DNA of 64,000 bases from an uncultured Paracoccaceae bacterium (GTDB lineage Bacteria > Pseudomonadota > Alphaproteobacteria > Rhodobacterales > Rhodobacteraceae), in the NCBI GenBank assembly GCA_947499635.1, contig CANMPD010000003.1, positions 186,001-250,000 of the forward strand. The letters run 5' to 3'. The notes below the pieces were generated by a model. The model was given only the letters and a program-made list of their open reading frames with translations. It did not search any database and was not told where the DNA came from. How positions within the stretch are numbered: position 1 is the stretch's first letter; every line of letters starts with the position of its first letter. Position numbers and translations under genes: made by a program. Shown here piece by piece: positions 42,064 through 52,365 of the stretch.

Positions 42064-43059
42064 TTACCGTAAAAAAATACGCGGCGCAGGCCCCAAAGGA
42101 ACCGGCCCCAACGTTACATAGCCATCACGAAACCCCAGTGTTATGTCCAAATCTTGCTGATTGCCGCTGCTGCGTGCCATAAACCCCAAAAGGCGCGTGG
42201 CCCCGTCGTGGGCTTGGGGTGTGATGGCTCCGCTTCGCTGTGCGAGATTAAGAAACTCCTGCCAGGCTTGGGCTTGAAATGCGATTTCGCCAGTGGGGAC
42301 CCCATCCTGATCGATTGTAAGTGCGCCGCGGGCTTTGAGCCGCATGGCGCCCCATTGGGCTTCGGCTGATGTCAGATCAATGCGGCGGGGTTGTGGGCGG
42401 CTCTGCTCAACTGCGCGACGGTCCCAAGGGGTGTCAAACTCTACAGCCATATCGACTTGCAAGGTGTCCAACAACGCAGGCAGGGCCGCCTGTGCGTTTA
42501 ACACCCTACGCAGCTGTACGCCCGGGCGCAGACCTGCGATATTACCCGTGATTTGATAATGCTCTGGCGTGTCTGTTTGCACCATGGACAGAGTTAAACT
42601 GTCCGCAGAGAGAGTATCCCCGCCGTTCAGGCTCCAATTTTGTGCTGTTAAAGCGAGGCGCTCTAACTCCAGTGACAACCCCGGTGCCAAATGAAGGTTC
42701 GCGGACATGCCATGGGTCTCAAGAGAGAGGCTTTGATCATAATAGGATAAGCGTTGCTCGCCGGGGGCGATCCGCAGGGTTTGGTGCCCGGGCCAAATGG
42801 CGGGGCTGTCAAATTCTAACCAATCAGCGCTCCAGATGATCCCGGTTTCAGGATCAGCCAACGCAGGAAGTGGGATATGACTAATGTGGCGTAATGGATA
42901 CCCCGACAGGGTCGTGTCACCTCGGGCCACTTGCCAACCGCGCTGTTCTTGTTCTGTGAACCAGTGCTCCAAAGCGGAGTTAATGCCCCACGCTGTGGCA
43001 CCCCAATAGGCAGACCATAGAACAGCGCCGCCCATAACCACACGCAACAGACCTTTCAT
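42064..43059 (-). CDS. DUF2125 family protein
   Basis: A 331-residue protein with an N-terminal membrane anchor or signal peptide (residues about 5-25) and a long beta-rich body. It matches DUF2125 by its opening AYWGATAWGINSALEHWFTEQEQRGW and the GYPLR motif, features shared with AsmA-like envelope proteins. Function unknown; a place in the periplasm or inner membrane is likely. Its stop lies only 8 bases from the end of the convergent extensin-like gene. Confidence 0.82.
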   Translation of the reverse strand: MKGLLRVVMGGAVLWSAYWGATAWGINSALEHWFTEQEQRGWQVARGDTTLSGYPLRHISHIPLPALADPETGIIWSADWLEFDSPAIWPGHQTLRIAPGEQRLSYYDQSLSLETHGMSANLHLAPGLSLELERLALTAQNWSLNGGDTLSADSLTLSMVQTDTPEHYQITGNIAGLRPGVQLRRVLNAQAALPALLDTLQVDMAVEFDTPWDRRAVEQSRPQPRRIDLTSAEAQWGAMRLKARGALTIDQDGVPTGEIAFQAQAWQEFLNLAQRSGAITPQAHDGATRLLGFMARSSGNQQDLDITLGFRDGYVTLGPVPLGPAPRIFLR

Positions 43060-43126
43060 GCCGCTTATCCCTTTTGTTTCTATGTAAATTGCTGTTTACA
43101 GAGGCGACACAGAAAGGACCAGCACG

Positions 43127-43654
43127 ATGACAATGTGGGTGTTTGGATATGGATCGCTGCTTTGGAACCCCGAGTTCCCCGTTGCGCGCCGAGAAGTGGC
43201 ATTGCTGCGTGATTACGCACGTTCGTTTTGTATGCGTTCAATCCACCATCGCGGCAGTGTCGAGGAACCTGGTCTGGTTTTGGCGCTGGATAAAGTGCCG
43301 GGACACGATTGCAGCGGTCTGGCCTTGATGGTTGAACCAGGTCACGAAACGGAAACGCTACAGGCGCTGCGTGAGCGCGAATTGATATCTTCGGCTTATC
43401 TTGAACGTCATTTAGAGGTTGAGCTGGCGTCCGGTGAGCGGATAACCACCGTGACGTATATTATTGATCCAAATCACGATCAATATTGCCATCTTGATCT
43501 TGAAGAGCAGGCGCAAATTATTGCCAGATCTCACGGCAAACGTGGTGCGAACAGCGCGTATCTGTTTAATACCGCCGACCATCTGGCACAAATCGGCCTA
43601 GCTGATGCAGATTTGACATGGCTCGCTACACGTGTCCGTGCAATTTTAGCCTAA
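43127..43654 (+). CDS. Gamma-glutamylcyclotransferase, ChaC type
   Basis: A 175-residue enzyme that cleaves glutathione to 5-oxoproline and Cys-Gly. The substrate-binding loop is FGYGSLLWNP at the start, and RERELISSAYL contains the catalytic glutamate. HGKRGANSAYL matches the C-terminal block of the family. AGAAAGGACCAGCACG precedes the ATG. Divergent to the DUF2125 gene. Confidence 0.9.
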   Translation: MTMWVFGYGSLLWNPEFPVARREVALLRDYARSFCMRSIHHRGSVEEPGLVLALDKVPGHDCSGLALMVEPGHETETLQALRERELISSAYLERHLEVELASGERITTVTYIIDPNHDQYCHLDLEEQAQIIARSHGKRGANSAYLFNTADHLAQIGLADADLTWLATRVRAILA

Positions 43655-43733
43655 CCCCCAATAAACCTTGGCGAAGTTTTCCTAATCCGGCTAGTCTGTG
43701 GATAGGATGAAACCCGTCAGGAGCTCCAAAACA

Positions 43734-44903
43734 ATGGCGCAGGACCACAGCGACACAAGGCCACAATTCTCACAACCTGTCCGGCAGGTGATGCTGATGC
43801 TGGTGGCCTTGGGCCTGGCTGGTACGGGTATTTTCATGGCCTTGCCGCGCGTCTTGCCGGTGTTTTTAGCCAATCCCTATTTGAACGGTTTTATTGCCTT
43901 TGTGTTCTCGATTGGTGTTTTGGCAACCTTTGGACAGGTGCTGCAGCTGGTCAATTCCATTCGCTGGATCGAAGGCTTTGCCAGCGGGCAGACATCGGAT
44001 GGCAAGCGCCCACCATCAATGCTCGCACCGTTGGCGTCATTGCTGCGCTCGCGAGGGGCGCGGATGCAATTGGGGTCTTCGTCAACCCGCTCCATTTTGG
44101 ATTCTGTCGCTGAACGTATTGACGAAGAACGTGAAATCACAAGATACATTGTCAACCTTCTGATCTTTTTGGGCCTTTTGGGGACCTTTTATGGTTTGGC
44201 GACGACGGTTCCTGCCCTTGTCGACACCATTCGCTCTCTTGCTCCGCAAGAGGGGGAAACAGGCACAACAATGTTCAACCGCTTAATGAGCGGCCTTGAG
44301 GGGCAATTGTCAGGCATGGGCGTGGCCTTTGCCTCGTCGCTGTTGGGCTTGGCGGGGTCTTTGATCGTTGGCCTGCTCGAGCTGTTTGCAAGTCATGGGC
44401 AAAACCGGTTTTACCGCCAACTTGAAGAATGGTTGACCTCCTTCACACGCGTCGGCCTGTCGTCCGGTGATGACACTGGCAGCGAGGGCGGCGCAGTGAG
44501 CCAAGTGCTCGATACGATGATCGAACAGATGGATGCTTTGCAGGCCATGTTCGTGGAAAGCTCGCAAAGCCGCGCGACGGTTGAAGATAAAATAAGCCGC
44601 CTTGCGGACAGCATCGACGCAATGAACCGCCGCCAAGATGACACCGCCACGATCGCATCCGCCCTCGAACGGGTTGCTGTGGGGCAAGAATCCCTAACCG
44701 AATTGATGCGAGCCCATGGGGATGTTGGCATTGATGCCGAAAGCCGCATGCGTTTGCGCTCGATCGATGTACAGATGTTGCGCATCCTCGAAGAACTTTC
44801 TGCAGGTCGTCAAGAAAGCTTGGCTGAACTGCGCAAAGATATCGACCTTCTGGTCAGAGCATTTGCCCCCCCGCGTACGCGCCGTCACGATGGTGAGGTC
44901 TAG
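43734..44903 (+). CDS. MotA/TolQ/ExbB-like proton-channel protein
   Basis: A 389-residue inner-membrane protein. Hydrophobic segments at about 20-40 and 50-72 form a first hairpin; two more at about 145-165 and 210-235 carry the MotA/ExbB core (YGLATTVPALVDTIR, and GMGVAFASSLLGLAGSLIVG). The last 130 residues are a helical, probably coiled-coil tail (KISRLADSIDAMNRRQD and similar). I start at the ATG with AGGAG 10 bases ahead (MAQDHSDTR). Three bases after its stop comes a MotB-like partner. The pair resembles motor units of unknown output; no flagellar or Ton genes are near. Confidence 0.82.
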   Translation: MAQDHSDTRPQFSQPVRQVMLMLVALGLAGTGIFMALPRVLPVFLANPYLNGFIAFVFSIGVLATFGQVLQLVNSIRWIEGFASGQTSDGKRPPSMLAPLASLLRSRGARMQLGSSSTRSILDSVAERIDEEREITRYIVNLLIFLGLLGTFYGLATTVPALVDTIRSLAPQEGETGTTMFNRLMSGLEGQLSGMGVAFASSLLGLAGSLIVGLLELFASHGQNRFYRQLEEWLTSFTRVGLSSGDDTGSEGGAVSQVLDTMIEQMDALQAMFVESSQSRATVEDKISRLADSIDAMNRRQDDTATIASALERVAVGQESLTELMRAHGDVGIDAESRMRLRSIDVQMLRILEELSAGRQESLAELRKDIDLLVRAFAPPRTRRHDGEV

Positions 44904-44906
44904 ACC

Positions 44907-46832
44907 ATGGCGCTGTCGCGACGCACAGGGCAACGGTTTCAAGGGTCGATTTGGCCGGGATTTGTCGATGCGATGACCGGCCTCCTGCTGGTTTTGATGT
45001 TTGTCTTAACGATCTTTATGGTGGTGCAATCTGTCCTTCGCGAGACAATCTCTGGTCAGGAACACGAGCTTGATGCCCTCTCGGTCGAGGTGCAGGCCCT
45101 TGCAGCGGCCTTGGGTGTTAAAGAACGCGAAGCACGTCAATTGGACGCCCGTCTTGGGGCGCTGAATGCTTCGTTAAATATTGCACGTGCGGATTTATCC
45201 AGTGCTCAAAATCAATTGTCCGAGCAATCCGCATTAATTGCCCGCCTTACAACGCAGCGTGACGATACGGCTGCGGCGCTTCGAACTGCGCAGGACCAGA
45301 TCACCGATTTTGAATCTCAAGTCGCTACATTATTGTCTCAACGCGACGCGCAAGAAACTTTACTGACCGAACGGCAAGCCCAGCTTGATGCACAGGCCGA
45401 AGCCGCGCAATTGGCTGCCAGCCAACGCCAAGCACTTGAGGCATTGGTGGCGCAACTCAAAGACCAAGACGCCACGCAGACCCGCCGTCTGACTGATTTG
45501 GAAACGGCGCTTTCAGATGCCGAAGCCGCACAATTGGCCGAAGCTGCCGCTGCGGAAATCTTGCGAGACCGTCTTGAGAACGCGGATGCGGAACTCACTG
45601 CATTGACCCTTTCGCTTGAACAGCAACGTCAAGAGGCCGAAGATACGCTTACCTTGCTGGCCGCCGCAGATGCAGCCAAGGAACAACTTGATGCTCAACT
45701 CTCTCAGACCTTGGATGAGCTTAATGTGGCGCAGGCTCAGGTCAGTGATCGCGATGCGCTTTCTGAACGTCTGGCGCGCGCCCTCGCGCAGATCAATACC
45801 AGTGAGAGCGACGCCCAATCACGTATTCAAACCTTGGAAACAGATCTTGCGGCTGCGCAGGCCGCACTCGCAAATGGGGCAGAAACCCGCGCATCTGTCG
45901 AGGAACGGTTGTTGGCCGCATTGGACCAGCTTGAAATTGCCCAAGCCGCAGCCAGTGACCATGATGTGTTGCAAAACCGTCTGCTGGCCGCGTTGACAGC
46001 CCAAGAACAAGCCGAAACCGAGGTTGCGGACCAGCGCACGCAAGCCCAACGTAATGCGGATCTCTTGGCGCAAGCCCGTGCAGCGTTGAGCGAAGAACAA
46101 GACAATTCCATTGATGCCCAGCGTGAGACCGCTCTTTTAAATCAACAGGTTGCAGAGTTGCGTAATCAGCTTGGTGGTTTGCAGGCTCTGCTTGATGACT
46201 TCAAAGACCGGGATGCGGCGCAATCGGTTCAGTTGCAAAACCTGGGGCAAGATCTGAATTCCGCTCTGGCACGTGCCGCATCCGAAGAGCGCCGCCGCCG
46301 CCTGCTGGAAGAAGAGGAACGCAAACGTCTTGAGCAAGAACGCAACGCGTTCGCGAACCAAGCCAAGGATTTGGAACAATATCGTTCAGAGTTCTTCGGT
46401 CGCTTGCGCGAGGTTTTGGGGGACCAAGACGGAATTCGCATCGAAGGTGACCGTTTCGTGTTTGCATCCGAGGTGTTGTTTGATTTGGGCAGCGCCGACC
46501 TTGCGCCCGCAGGTGAAATCGAAATCACCAAAGTTGCAGAAATCCTGACAACGATCGCATCGGAAATCCCGTCGGAATTGAATTGGATTATTCGGGTGGA
46601 TGGGCACACGGATAATCAAGCGTTTGTTGGTTTGGGGAAATATGCCGACAATTGGGAGTTGTCACAGGGGCGCGCCTTGTCCGTGGTGCGCTTTATGGTC
46701 GAGAATTTAGGTATTGCCCCTGAACGCCTCGCAGCCAATGGTTTTGGAGAATATCAACCCATCAATCCGGCTGATACCCCCGAAGCACGTGCACAAAATC
46801 GCCGGATCGAATTGAAGCTGACCGAACGGTAA
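44907..46832 (+). CDS. MotB/OmpA-like stator partner with long coiled coil
   Basis: A 641-residue protein with one N-terminal membrane helix (about 20-42). FVDAMTGLLLVLMF holds D21, at the place of the proton-binding aspartate of MotB. Then follows an unusually long region (about 50-490) rich in A, Q, E and L with heptad-like spacing, predicted coiled coil, and a C-terminal OmpA-like peptidoglycan-binding domain (IRVDGHTDNQAF, then RALSVVRFMVENLG and NRRIELKL). Together with the MotA-like gene it should form a proton-driven unit spanning the periplasm. The length of the coil is well above that of MotB. Confidence 0.82.
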   Translation: MALSRRTGQRFQGSIWPGFVDAMTGLLLVLMFVLTIFMVVQSVLRETISGQEHELDALSVEVQALAAALGVKEREARQLDARLGALNASLNIARADLSSAQNQLSEQSALIARLTTQRDDTAAALRTAQDQITDFESQVATLLSQRDAQETLLTERQAQLDAQAEAAQLAASQRQALEALVAQLKDQDATQTRRLTDLETALSDAEAAQLAEAAAAEILRDRLENADAELTALTLSLEQQRQEAEDTLTLLAAADAAKEQLDAQLSQTLDELNVAQAQVSDRDALSERLARALAQINTSESDAQSRIQTLETDLAAAQAALANGAETRASVEERLLAALDQLEIAQAAASDHDVLQNRLLAALTAQEQAETEVADQRTQAQRNADLLAQARAALSEEQDNSIDAQRETALLNQQVAELRNQLGGLQALLDDFKDRDAAQSVQLQNLGQDLNSALARAASEERRRRLLEEEERKRLEQERNAFANQAKDLEQYRSEFFGRLREVLGDQDGIRIEGDRFVFASEVLFDLGSADLAPAGEIEITKVAEILTTIASEIPSELNWIIRVDGHTDNQAFVGLGKYADNWELSQGRALSVVRFMVENLGIAPERLAANGFGEYQPINPADTPEARAQNRRIELKLTER

Positions 46833-46835
46833 TAT

Positions 46836-47798
46836 TTAGCGCACCTGCATTTGATGTGTCATTTGATCCATCTTTCGGCCTTTGCGAAACAGTTCCGCTG
46901 TGGTCACATAGGTGCCACGAGGTAAGCCGTTTGGTAGTCTGCTACCTGCAGCACGAAAATATTGCGCTTGCGGTTTCTCAAGGGTTTGGGTGTTTTCGAA
47001 AACTTTTGCACCACCGGGGCCAGAAATTCGCACGCGCAGTTGATCGCCTGCACGGCTGCCAAAGGCATAAACCCATGTTACAATCGCCTCCGCGCTTTGC
47101 GTCAGCGGCGCACGCCCTGCATCGCCTGTTTTAACCGCGTCGTAACTGGGCACCTCAGGTGCAAAACCGATGGCGATTAACCCACCAGCCTCGTATTCGA
47201 CTGGCTTGCGCCATAGCTGAGCATTTTTGTTTTGGGTGCAGGCTCTAGCAGTCTTTGGCGCAAATGGGTCAACGACCTTTTCGTTATGCCGCACTGACAC
47301 ATGTAAATGCGGGAATTGGGTCGATCCAGAGAGGCCAATCTTTCCCAATATGTGACCAGGACGCACTTTATCACCTTTGCGGACCGCGACTGAACCGCGT
47401 TTGAGGTGGCAGTATTGCGTTTGCCACCCGTCATCATGGCGCAGCGTGACCGCGTTACCGCATTCGCGGCCTTTAATGCTGTTTCGGTTTTTCTCCGTCA
47501 GGTATTGATCCGCCATCCCGTCGCGGCGTGCGATGACAACACCAGAGGCGGCCGCGTAAACGTCAACCCCGGCTTGCATCGCGCGTAATGAGGGCAGGGC
47601 GATATCGGTCCCTTTATGCCCGTCATAGCTCAGCCCATTGCAGGTAAAATCTCTCGAGCCTTTTCCTGGATCGTGGTCGACGTATTGTTGGATATGACAG
47701 TCTTGCCCCAAAGTGCAGTCAACTGGCCAGTCCAGACGAAGATCGCCCGCCTCTGCAACAGAGGCGAGCGATAATACTGCAAATGCGATGAAGCGCAT
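46836..47798 (-). CDS. M23 family metallopeptidase
   Basis: A 320-residue exported zinc peptidase that probably cuts peptidoglycan cross-bridges. The signal peptide ends near SVAEAG. The zinc-binding residues appear as HKGTDIAL and HLHVSVRH, the normal HxxxD and HxH pattern of LytM domains. A C-terminal beta domain of about 110 residues follows. Its ATG directly abuts the clpA stop codon, and its 3' end meets the convergent MotB-like gene with 3 bases between. Confidence 0.9.
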   Translation of the reverse strand: MRFIAFAVLSLASVAEAGDLRLDWPVDCTLGQDCHIQQYVDHDPGKGSRDFTCNGLSYDGHKGTDIALPSLRAMQAGVDVYAAASGVVIARRDGMADQYLTEKNRNSIKGRECGNAVTLRHDDGWQTQYCHLKRGSVAVRKGDKVRPGHILGKIGLSGSTQFPHLHVSVRHNEKVVDPFAPKTARACTQNKNAQLWRKPVEYEAGGLIAIGFAPEVPSYDAVKTGDAGRAPLTQSAEAIVTWVYAFGSRAGDQLRVRISGPGGAKVFENTQTLEKPQAQYFRAAGSRLPNGLPRGTYVTTAELFRKGRKMDQMTHQMQVR

Positions 47799-50141
47799 TT
47801 ATTCAGCCGTAAGGAGTGGGGGTTGCTTGTCGCCTGAGATTCGCGCCTTTCGTGGACCTTCGATCCGCAGTTCCAGGTTGCCATCTTTGATACCGACTTG
47901 CACCAAACCACCTTTGGACAGTTTGCCAAATAGCAACTCTTCGGCGAGCGGTTTCTTGATGTGCTCCTGAATCACGCGCCCCAGTGGACGTGCCCCCATG
48001 GTTTCATCATACCCTTTATCCGCCAGCCATTCAGCGGCCTTACGGGTCAGTTCAATGGATACATTGCGATCCATCAACTGTGCCTCAAGCTGCAGCACGA
48101 ACTTCTCGACCACCTGCATAATAACTTCTTTAGGCAATGCACCAAAGGAGATTACGGCATCCAAGCGGTTGCGGAATTCCGGTGTAAATGTCCGCTCAAT
48201 CGCGGCGGTGTCCTCGCCTTCGCGACGATCACGGCCAAAGCCGATTGCCGCTTTGGCCATATCTGACGCACCAGCATTTGATGTCATGATCAAGATCACA
48301 TTGCGGAAGTTAACCGTGCGACCATTGTGGTCGGTGAGCTGGCCGTTATCCATCACCTGCAACAGGATGTTAAACACATCCGGATGGGCCTTTTCGATTT
48401 CGTCCAGCAACAACACACAATGTGGATGTTGGTCAACGCCGTCGGTCAGCAACCCGCCTTGATCAAAACCGACATAGCCGGGAGGCGCGCCGATCAGACG
48501 TGAAATCGCGTGTTTTTCCATGTATTCCGACATGTCAAACCGCAGCAATTCTACGCCGAGCTGGTCCGCCAATTGATTTGCGACTTCTGTTTTCCCCACA
48601 CCGGTTGGGCCCGCGAACAGGTAGTTGCCGATGGGTTTTTCTGGCTCGCGTAGACCTGCACGGGACAGTTTAATCGCACTCGAGAGAGCTTCGATCGCGT
48701 CATCTTGGCCGAATACCACGCGTTTGAGGCTGGTTTCCAGATCCTTCAGAACCTCGGCATCATCCTTGGACACGCTCTTGGGGGGAATGCGTGCGATCTT
48801 GGCAACGACGGCCTCGATTTCTTTGACACCAATGGTCTTGCGACGTTTGCTTTCAGACACCAGACGCTGTGCCGCGCCGGCCTCGTCGATGACGTCAATC
48901 GCTTTATCCGGCAATTTGCGATCGTTGATATAGCGTGCCGCAAGCTCAACCGCAGTTTTCACCGCATCGGAGGTGAATTTGATCGCATGATGTTCTTCGA
49001 AATAAGGTTTGAGCCCCTTAAGAATTGCCACGGCATCTTCAACCGAGGGTTCATTGACATCGATTTTCTGGAAACGACGCGCCAAAGCACGGTCTTTTTC
49101 GAAATGTTGGCGGAACTCTTTATATGTTGTTGAGCCCATCGTGCGCAGTTTGCCGCCCTGCAACGCAGGTTTCAGCAGGTTTGACGCATCCATCGCACCA
49201 CCAGATGTGGCACCAGCACCAATCACGGTGTGAATTTCGTCGATGAACAAGACGCCATCAGGGTGGTCTTCTAGTTCGGTCACGACCGCCTTAAGACGCT
49301 CTTCGAAATCACCACGATACCGTGTTCCGGCGAGCAATGCGCCCATGTCGAGCGAGAAGATCGTGGTCTCGGACAGGACGTCAGGCACTTCGCCTTGTAC
49401 GATTTTACGGGCCAGACCTTCAGCAATGGCGGTCTTGCCAACACCGGGATCACCAACCAGTAATGGGTTGTTCTTGCGGCGGCGGCATAGCACTTGAATG
49501 CAGCGTTCGACCTCATGTGCACGCCCGATCAGCGGGTCAATGTCGCCTTCGCGCGATTTTGCGTTCAGATCGACAGTATACTTGGCAAGCGCGCTTTCTT
49601 TCTTTTCATCCCCAGGCGCATCGCTGCCGCCGAGAGGGTTCGTCATGTCTTCTTGTTCGTCATCCGCACCAGTCAAAGGGCGGCTTTCGCCAAAGGCGGG
49701 GTCTTTGGCCACACCGTGGGCGATGAAATTCACCGCATCATAGCGGGTCATATCCTGATCTTGCAGGAAGAAAGCCGCGTCGCTTTCGCGTTCGGCAAAG
49801 ATGGCAACCAATACGTTGGCACCTGTGACCTCGGTACGGCCAGAGCTTTGTACGTGTATTGCTGCGCGCTGGATCACGCGCTGGAAGGCTGCCGTTGGCA
49901 CGGCTTCGGAGCCGTCAATATCGGTAACGAGATTTGCTAAATCTTCATCGACAAATTGCAGCAATGTTGTGCGCAATGTGTCCATGTTGACACTACAGGC
50001 GCGCATGACACGCGCAGCATCGTCTTCGTCCAACAACGCCAGCAGCAGGTGCTCCAGCGTTGCAAATTCGTGACGCCGATCATTGGCAAGGCCAAGGGCC
50101 GCGTGGATGGCTTGTTCTAATGTGCTCGAGAATGAAGGCAC
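47799..50141 (-). CDS. clpA: ATP-dependent Clp protease ATP-binding subunit ClpA
   Basis: Unfoldase of the ClpAP protease, 780 residues. N-terminal Clp repeat domain (1-150), first AAA+ module with [13 protein letters not shown], second with [13 protein letters not shown], and the ClpP-docking loop IGFGRD in between segments of the second module. The region at 150-175 is an acidic linker. No clpS lies directly upstream in this window. The M23 gene follows immediately. The 240 bases upstream (50142-50381) hold its promoter and nothing else that I recognise. Confidence 0.96.
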   Translation of the reverse strand: MPSFSSTLEQAIHAALGLANDRRHEFATLEHLLLALLDEDDAARVMRACSVNMDTLRTTLLQFVDEDLANLVTDIDGSEAVPTAAFQRVIQRAAIHVQSSGRTEVTGANVLVAIFAERESDAAFFLQDQDMTRYDAVNFIAHGVAKDPAFGESRPLTGADDEQEDMTNPLGGSDAPGDEKKESALAKYTVDLNAKSREGDIDPLIGRAHEVERCIQVLCRRRKNNPLLVGDPGVGKTAIAEGLARKIVQGEVPDVLSETTIFSLDMGALLAGTRYRGDFEERLKAVVTELEDHPDGVLFIDEIHTVIGAGATSGGAMDASNLLKPALQGGKLRTMGSTTYKEFRQHFEKDRALARRFQKIDVNEPSVEDAVAILKGLKPYFEEHHAIKFTSDAVKTAVELAARYINDRKLPDKAIDVIDEAGAAQRLVSESKRRKTIGVKEIEAVVAKIARIPPKSVSKDDAEVLKDLETSLKRVVFGQDDAIEALSSAIKLSRAGLREPEKPIGNYLFAGPTGVGKTEVANQLADQLGVELLRFDMSEYMEKHAISRLIGAPPGYVGFDQGGLLTDGVDQHPHCVLLLDEIEKAHPDVFNILLQVMDNGQLTDHNGRTVNFRNVILIMTSNAGASDMAKAAIGFGRDRREGEDTAAIERTFTPEFRNRLDAVISFGALPKEVIMQVVEKFVLQLEAQLMDRNVSIELTRKAAEWLADKGYDETMGARPLGRVIQEHIKKPLAEELLFGKLSKGGLVQVGIKDGNLELRIEGPRKARISGDKQPPLLTAE

Positions 50142-50381
50142 GGGGGTGCTCCTTCTGTCTTGTGATGTGCGAGAAACGCAGCGAACGCCGCTATGCCTCT
50201 CCCGACAACAATGTCCTCATACTGTTAGAGTTTGGTTGATAACGCGCAAGCTTCAAGTATTTTTTTCGTATTTGTCATGAGAACGTGTCGATTTTTAACA
50301 GGATTGAGTAGAAAGCCACGCTTTAGCAGAGTTTACATTGTTTCGGATAGGTTTTTGTGGGGTATTATAATGGGTAAGGTG

Positions 50382-51161
50382 TCAAAACGTATCCTTACGC
50401 CGACGCAATTCTGCAAAAACCTGAGCGTCCGTGGCGTCTACCATCCCTAATGCGCGTTTCATTTCAGCAAGAGACGCGCGTAAAAACGGGTTGGTTTTCT
50501 TTTCTAAATCCAGACGGGCAGGGACGGTTGGCTGACCTTTGGCGCGCAGGGCCTCGACCTCGGCTGCGCGGGTTTGCAGCGTGGTATTGTCAGGGTCCAC
50601 ACTGAGCGCAAAGCGCATATTCGACGCGGTGTATTCATGACCGGAATAGATCTGCGTTTCGTCGGGTAAGTTCAGCAGCATGTCCAGAGTGTTCCACATC
50701 TGCGCCGCTGTGCCTTCGAACAAGCGTCCACAGCCCATGACCATCAAACTGTCGGCGCTAAACAAGGCAGAAGCTTCGGGGTAATAATAAGCGATGTGCC
50801 CCAATGTGTGACCAGGGACATGCAACACCTGATAGCGCCCTACGCCAGAGCCGCTCTCGAATCCCGGATCTACGGCCACATCCAAGTCTGGCAAGCGATC
50901 AGCTTCGGCTCTGGGGCCAAATACTTTTAGCTTGTAACGGTCGCGCAAAGCCCGTGTGCCGCCATGGTGATCATGGTGGTGATGCGTGATTAAAAGCGTG
51001 TCAGCCTCCCAGCCGCGCGCATCGAGGGCTGCGATGATCGGGGCGGCTTCGGGGGCATCTATAATGGCGACGCCATCGGGGCTTTTGACGATATAGGCAT
51101 AGTTGTCACTGAGGCAGGGGACAGTGATGATCTCGAACAGAGTCTTATCGGGCATGATCAT
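50382..51161 (-). CDS. gloB: Hydroxyacylglutathione hydrolase (glyoxalase II)
   Basis: Hydrolyses S-lactoylglutathione to lactate and glutathione in methylglyoxal detoxification, 259 residues. The metal site THHHHDHHGG is clear, followed by HVPGHTLGHI and SGHEYTASN, all characteristic of the binuclear metallo-beta-lactamase fold. The start may be MIMPDK or the ATG two codons later; the ribosome site does not decide. It is divergent to a methyltransferase across a short region with a tandem repeat. Confidence 0.94.
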   Translation of the reverse strand: MIMPDKTLFEIITVPCLSDNYAYIVKSPDGVAIIDAPEAAPIIAALDARGWEADTLLITHHHHDHHGGTRALRDRYKLKVFGPRAEADRLPDLDVAVDPGFESGSGVGRYQVLHVPGHTLGHIAYYYPEASALFSADSLMVMGCGRLFEGTAAQMWNTLDMLLNLPDETQIYSGHEYTASNMRFALSVDPDNTTLQTRAAEVEALRAKGQPTVPARLDLEKKTNPFLRASLAEMKRALGMVDATDAQVFAELRRRKDTF

Positions 51162-51168
51162 TTCGCTT

Positions 51169-51192
51169 TATAGTGATACATATAGTGATACA
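51169..51192. repeat. Perfect tandem 12-base repeat between gloB and the methyltransferase gene
   Basis: TATAGTGATACA occurs twice with no gap (51169-51180 and 51181-51192), 8 bases upstream of the gloB start and in the shared promoter region. It could be a duplicated half-site for a regulator, or a recent slippage product. Confidence 0.85.
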
Positions 51193-51261
51193 GTGGCCGC
51201 TAAAGACCGGCACACCACCGGTACATTTACCATAAGATGATCTAAGGCACAGGCAACCGCA

Positions 51262-52035
51262 ATGCATCTTGATGTGCAGGACTTGAGAAATTTCTATTAC
51301 CGCAGCCAGCTTGGCCGTGCGGCGCAGGCTTCGGTCCGCTCGCAATTGCAGCAGATTTGGCCGGATGCAACGGGCGAGACTGTTGGCGGCTTTGGTTTTG
51401 CGGTGCCATTGATGCGCCCCTATTTGCGGGACGCACGTCGTGTGATCGCTCTTATGCCGGGGCCTCAGGGGGTGATGCAATGGCCTGCTGGCCTGCCCAA
51501 TGTCTCAGTCCTGTGCCATGAAACGCGCTGGCCGGTGGAAACCGGACGGCTGGACAAGCTGGTGGTGCTGCACGGATTGGAAACCTCTGAACGGCCCTCG
51601 CAATTGCTAGAGGAATGCTGGCGGTGCCTTGGGCCGGGCGGGCGGGCCGTCTTTATTGTTCCCAATCGGGCAGGGCTCTGGGCGCGTTCGGATATCACGC
51701 CGTTTGGATATGGGCGCCCCTATACATTGATGCAGGTTGAAAGCCAGCTGCGCAGCCATCATTTTGTGATCGAACGTCACGCGCCAGCGCTATATCGTTT
51801 GCCATCCAAGCGGCGTTTTGCCCTGAAATCCGGCAGGGTGATTGAGCGTCTGGGGCACAAGTTACCTGCCATGCTGGCAGCGGGTGTATTTTTGGTTGAA
51901 GTGTCCAAACAAACCACCCCGCAGCGCGGTCATATGATCAAGACGCAAGCTCGTAATCCTATCCGCGTGCTCGAAGGGCTGTCTAATCCGTTGCCCGAAC
52001 CCGCAGTCGGGTCAGGACAGCAATCTCGGACGTAA
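51262..52035 (+). CDS. SAM-dependent methyltransferase-like protein
   Basis: A 257-residue protein with the class I methyltransferase topology: VGGFGFAVPLMRPYL as a modified SAM-binding loop, then DKLVVLHGLE and ECWRCLGPGGRAVFIVPN, the usual post-motif LxPGG stretch. The first glycine motif is degenerate (GGFGFA), so SAM binding should be tested. Divergent to gloB, an arrangement I know from other Rhodobacterales. Substrate unknown. Confidence 0.8.
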   Translation: MHLDVQDLRNFYYRSQLGRAAQASVRSQLQQIWPDATGETVGGFGFAVPLMRPYLRDARRVIALMPGPQGVMQWPAGLPNVSVLCHETRWPVETGRLDKLVVLHGLETSERPSQLLEECWRCLGPGGRAVFIVPNRAGLWARSDITPFGYGRPYTLMQVESQLRSHHFVIERHAPALYRLPSKRRFALKSGRVIERLGHKLPAMLAAGVFLVEVSKQTTPQRGHMIKTQARNPIRVLEGLSNPLPEPAVGSGQQSRT

Positions 52036-52365
52036 GAACGGCTGCGCAACGGTGTCTGACTTTTCGCGTCAAAGCTGTGGCGAATCCCGTCTGGCATGCG
52101 GCGTTGTAACGGGGCTGTGATTGGTAAATATCTGTAAATTTGGGCGCGCATTTATTCATCGTTGTGCATGCTCGAGGGATCGGGCGGGCTCGAATACTGC
52201 GAATTTCAGCGTCAAAATGAAGTTTTTTTACCCAGCGACATCGCTAAAAAATAGCAATTTAGCGCTAACTATTTGATAAGTAACTAAATAAGATTTTCTA
52301 TCTCGTTAACACAGACAGTTGCGAGGTTACGCTAGCTCTGCTAGATCAACTGCGATTTCAGCGTT
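52036..52365. other. Non-coding stretch upstream of the atp operon
   Basis: I see no convincing gene here. A T-rich core (52220-52310, with TTTTTTTACCC and several AT stretches) contrasts with the flanks and probably holds the promoter of atpHAGDC. Small open frames on both strands lack ribosome sites and family features. Confidence 0.5.

Noticed and set aside
45338-46609. Alanine/serine-rich frames on the minus strand opposite the MotB-like gene
   Set aside because: They reflect the repeated codon pattern of the coiled coil on the other strand.
43734-46832. Zorya anti-phage system
   Set aside because: Only ZorA/ZorB-like members are suggested; no helicase, nuclease or other Zorya genes lie nearby, and neighbours are housekeeping genes.
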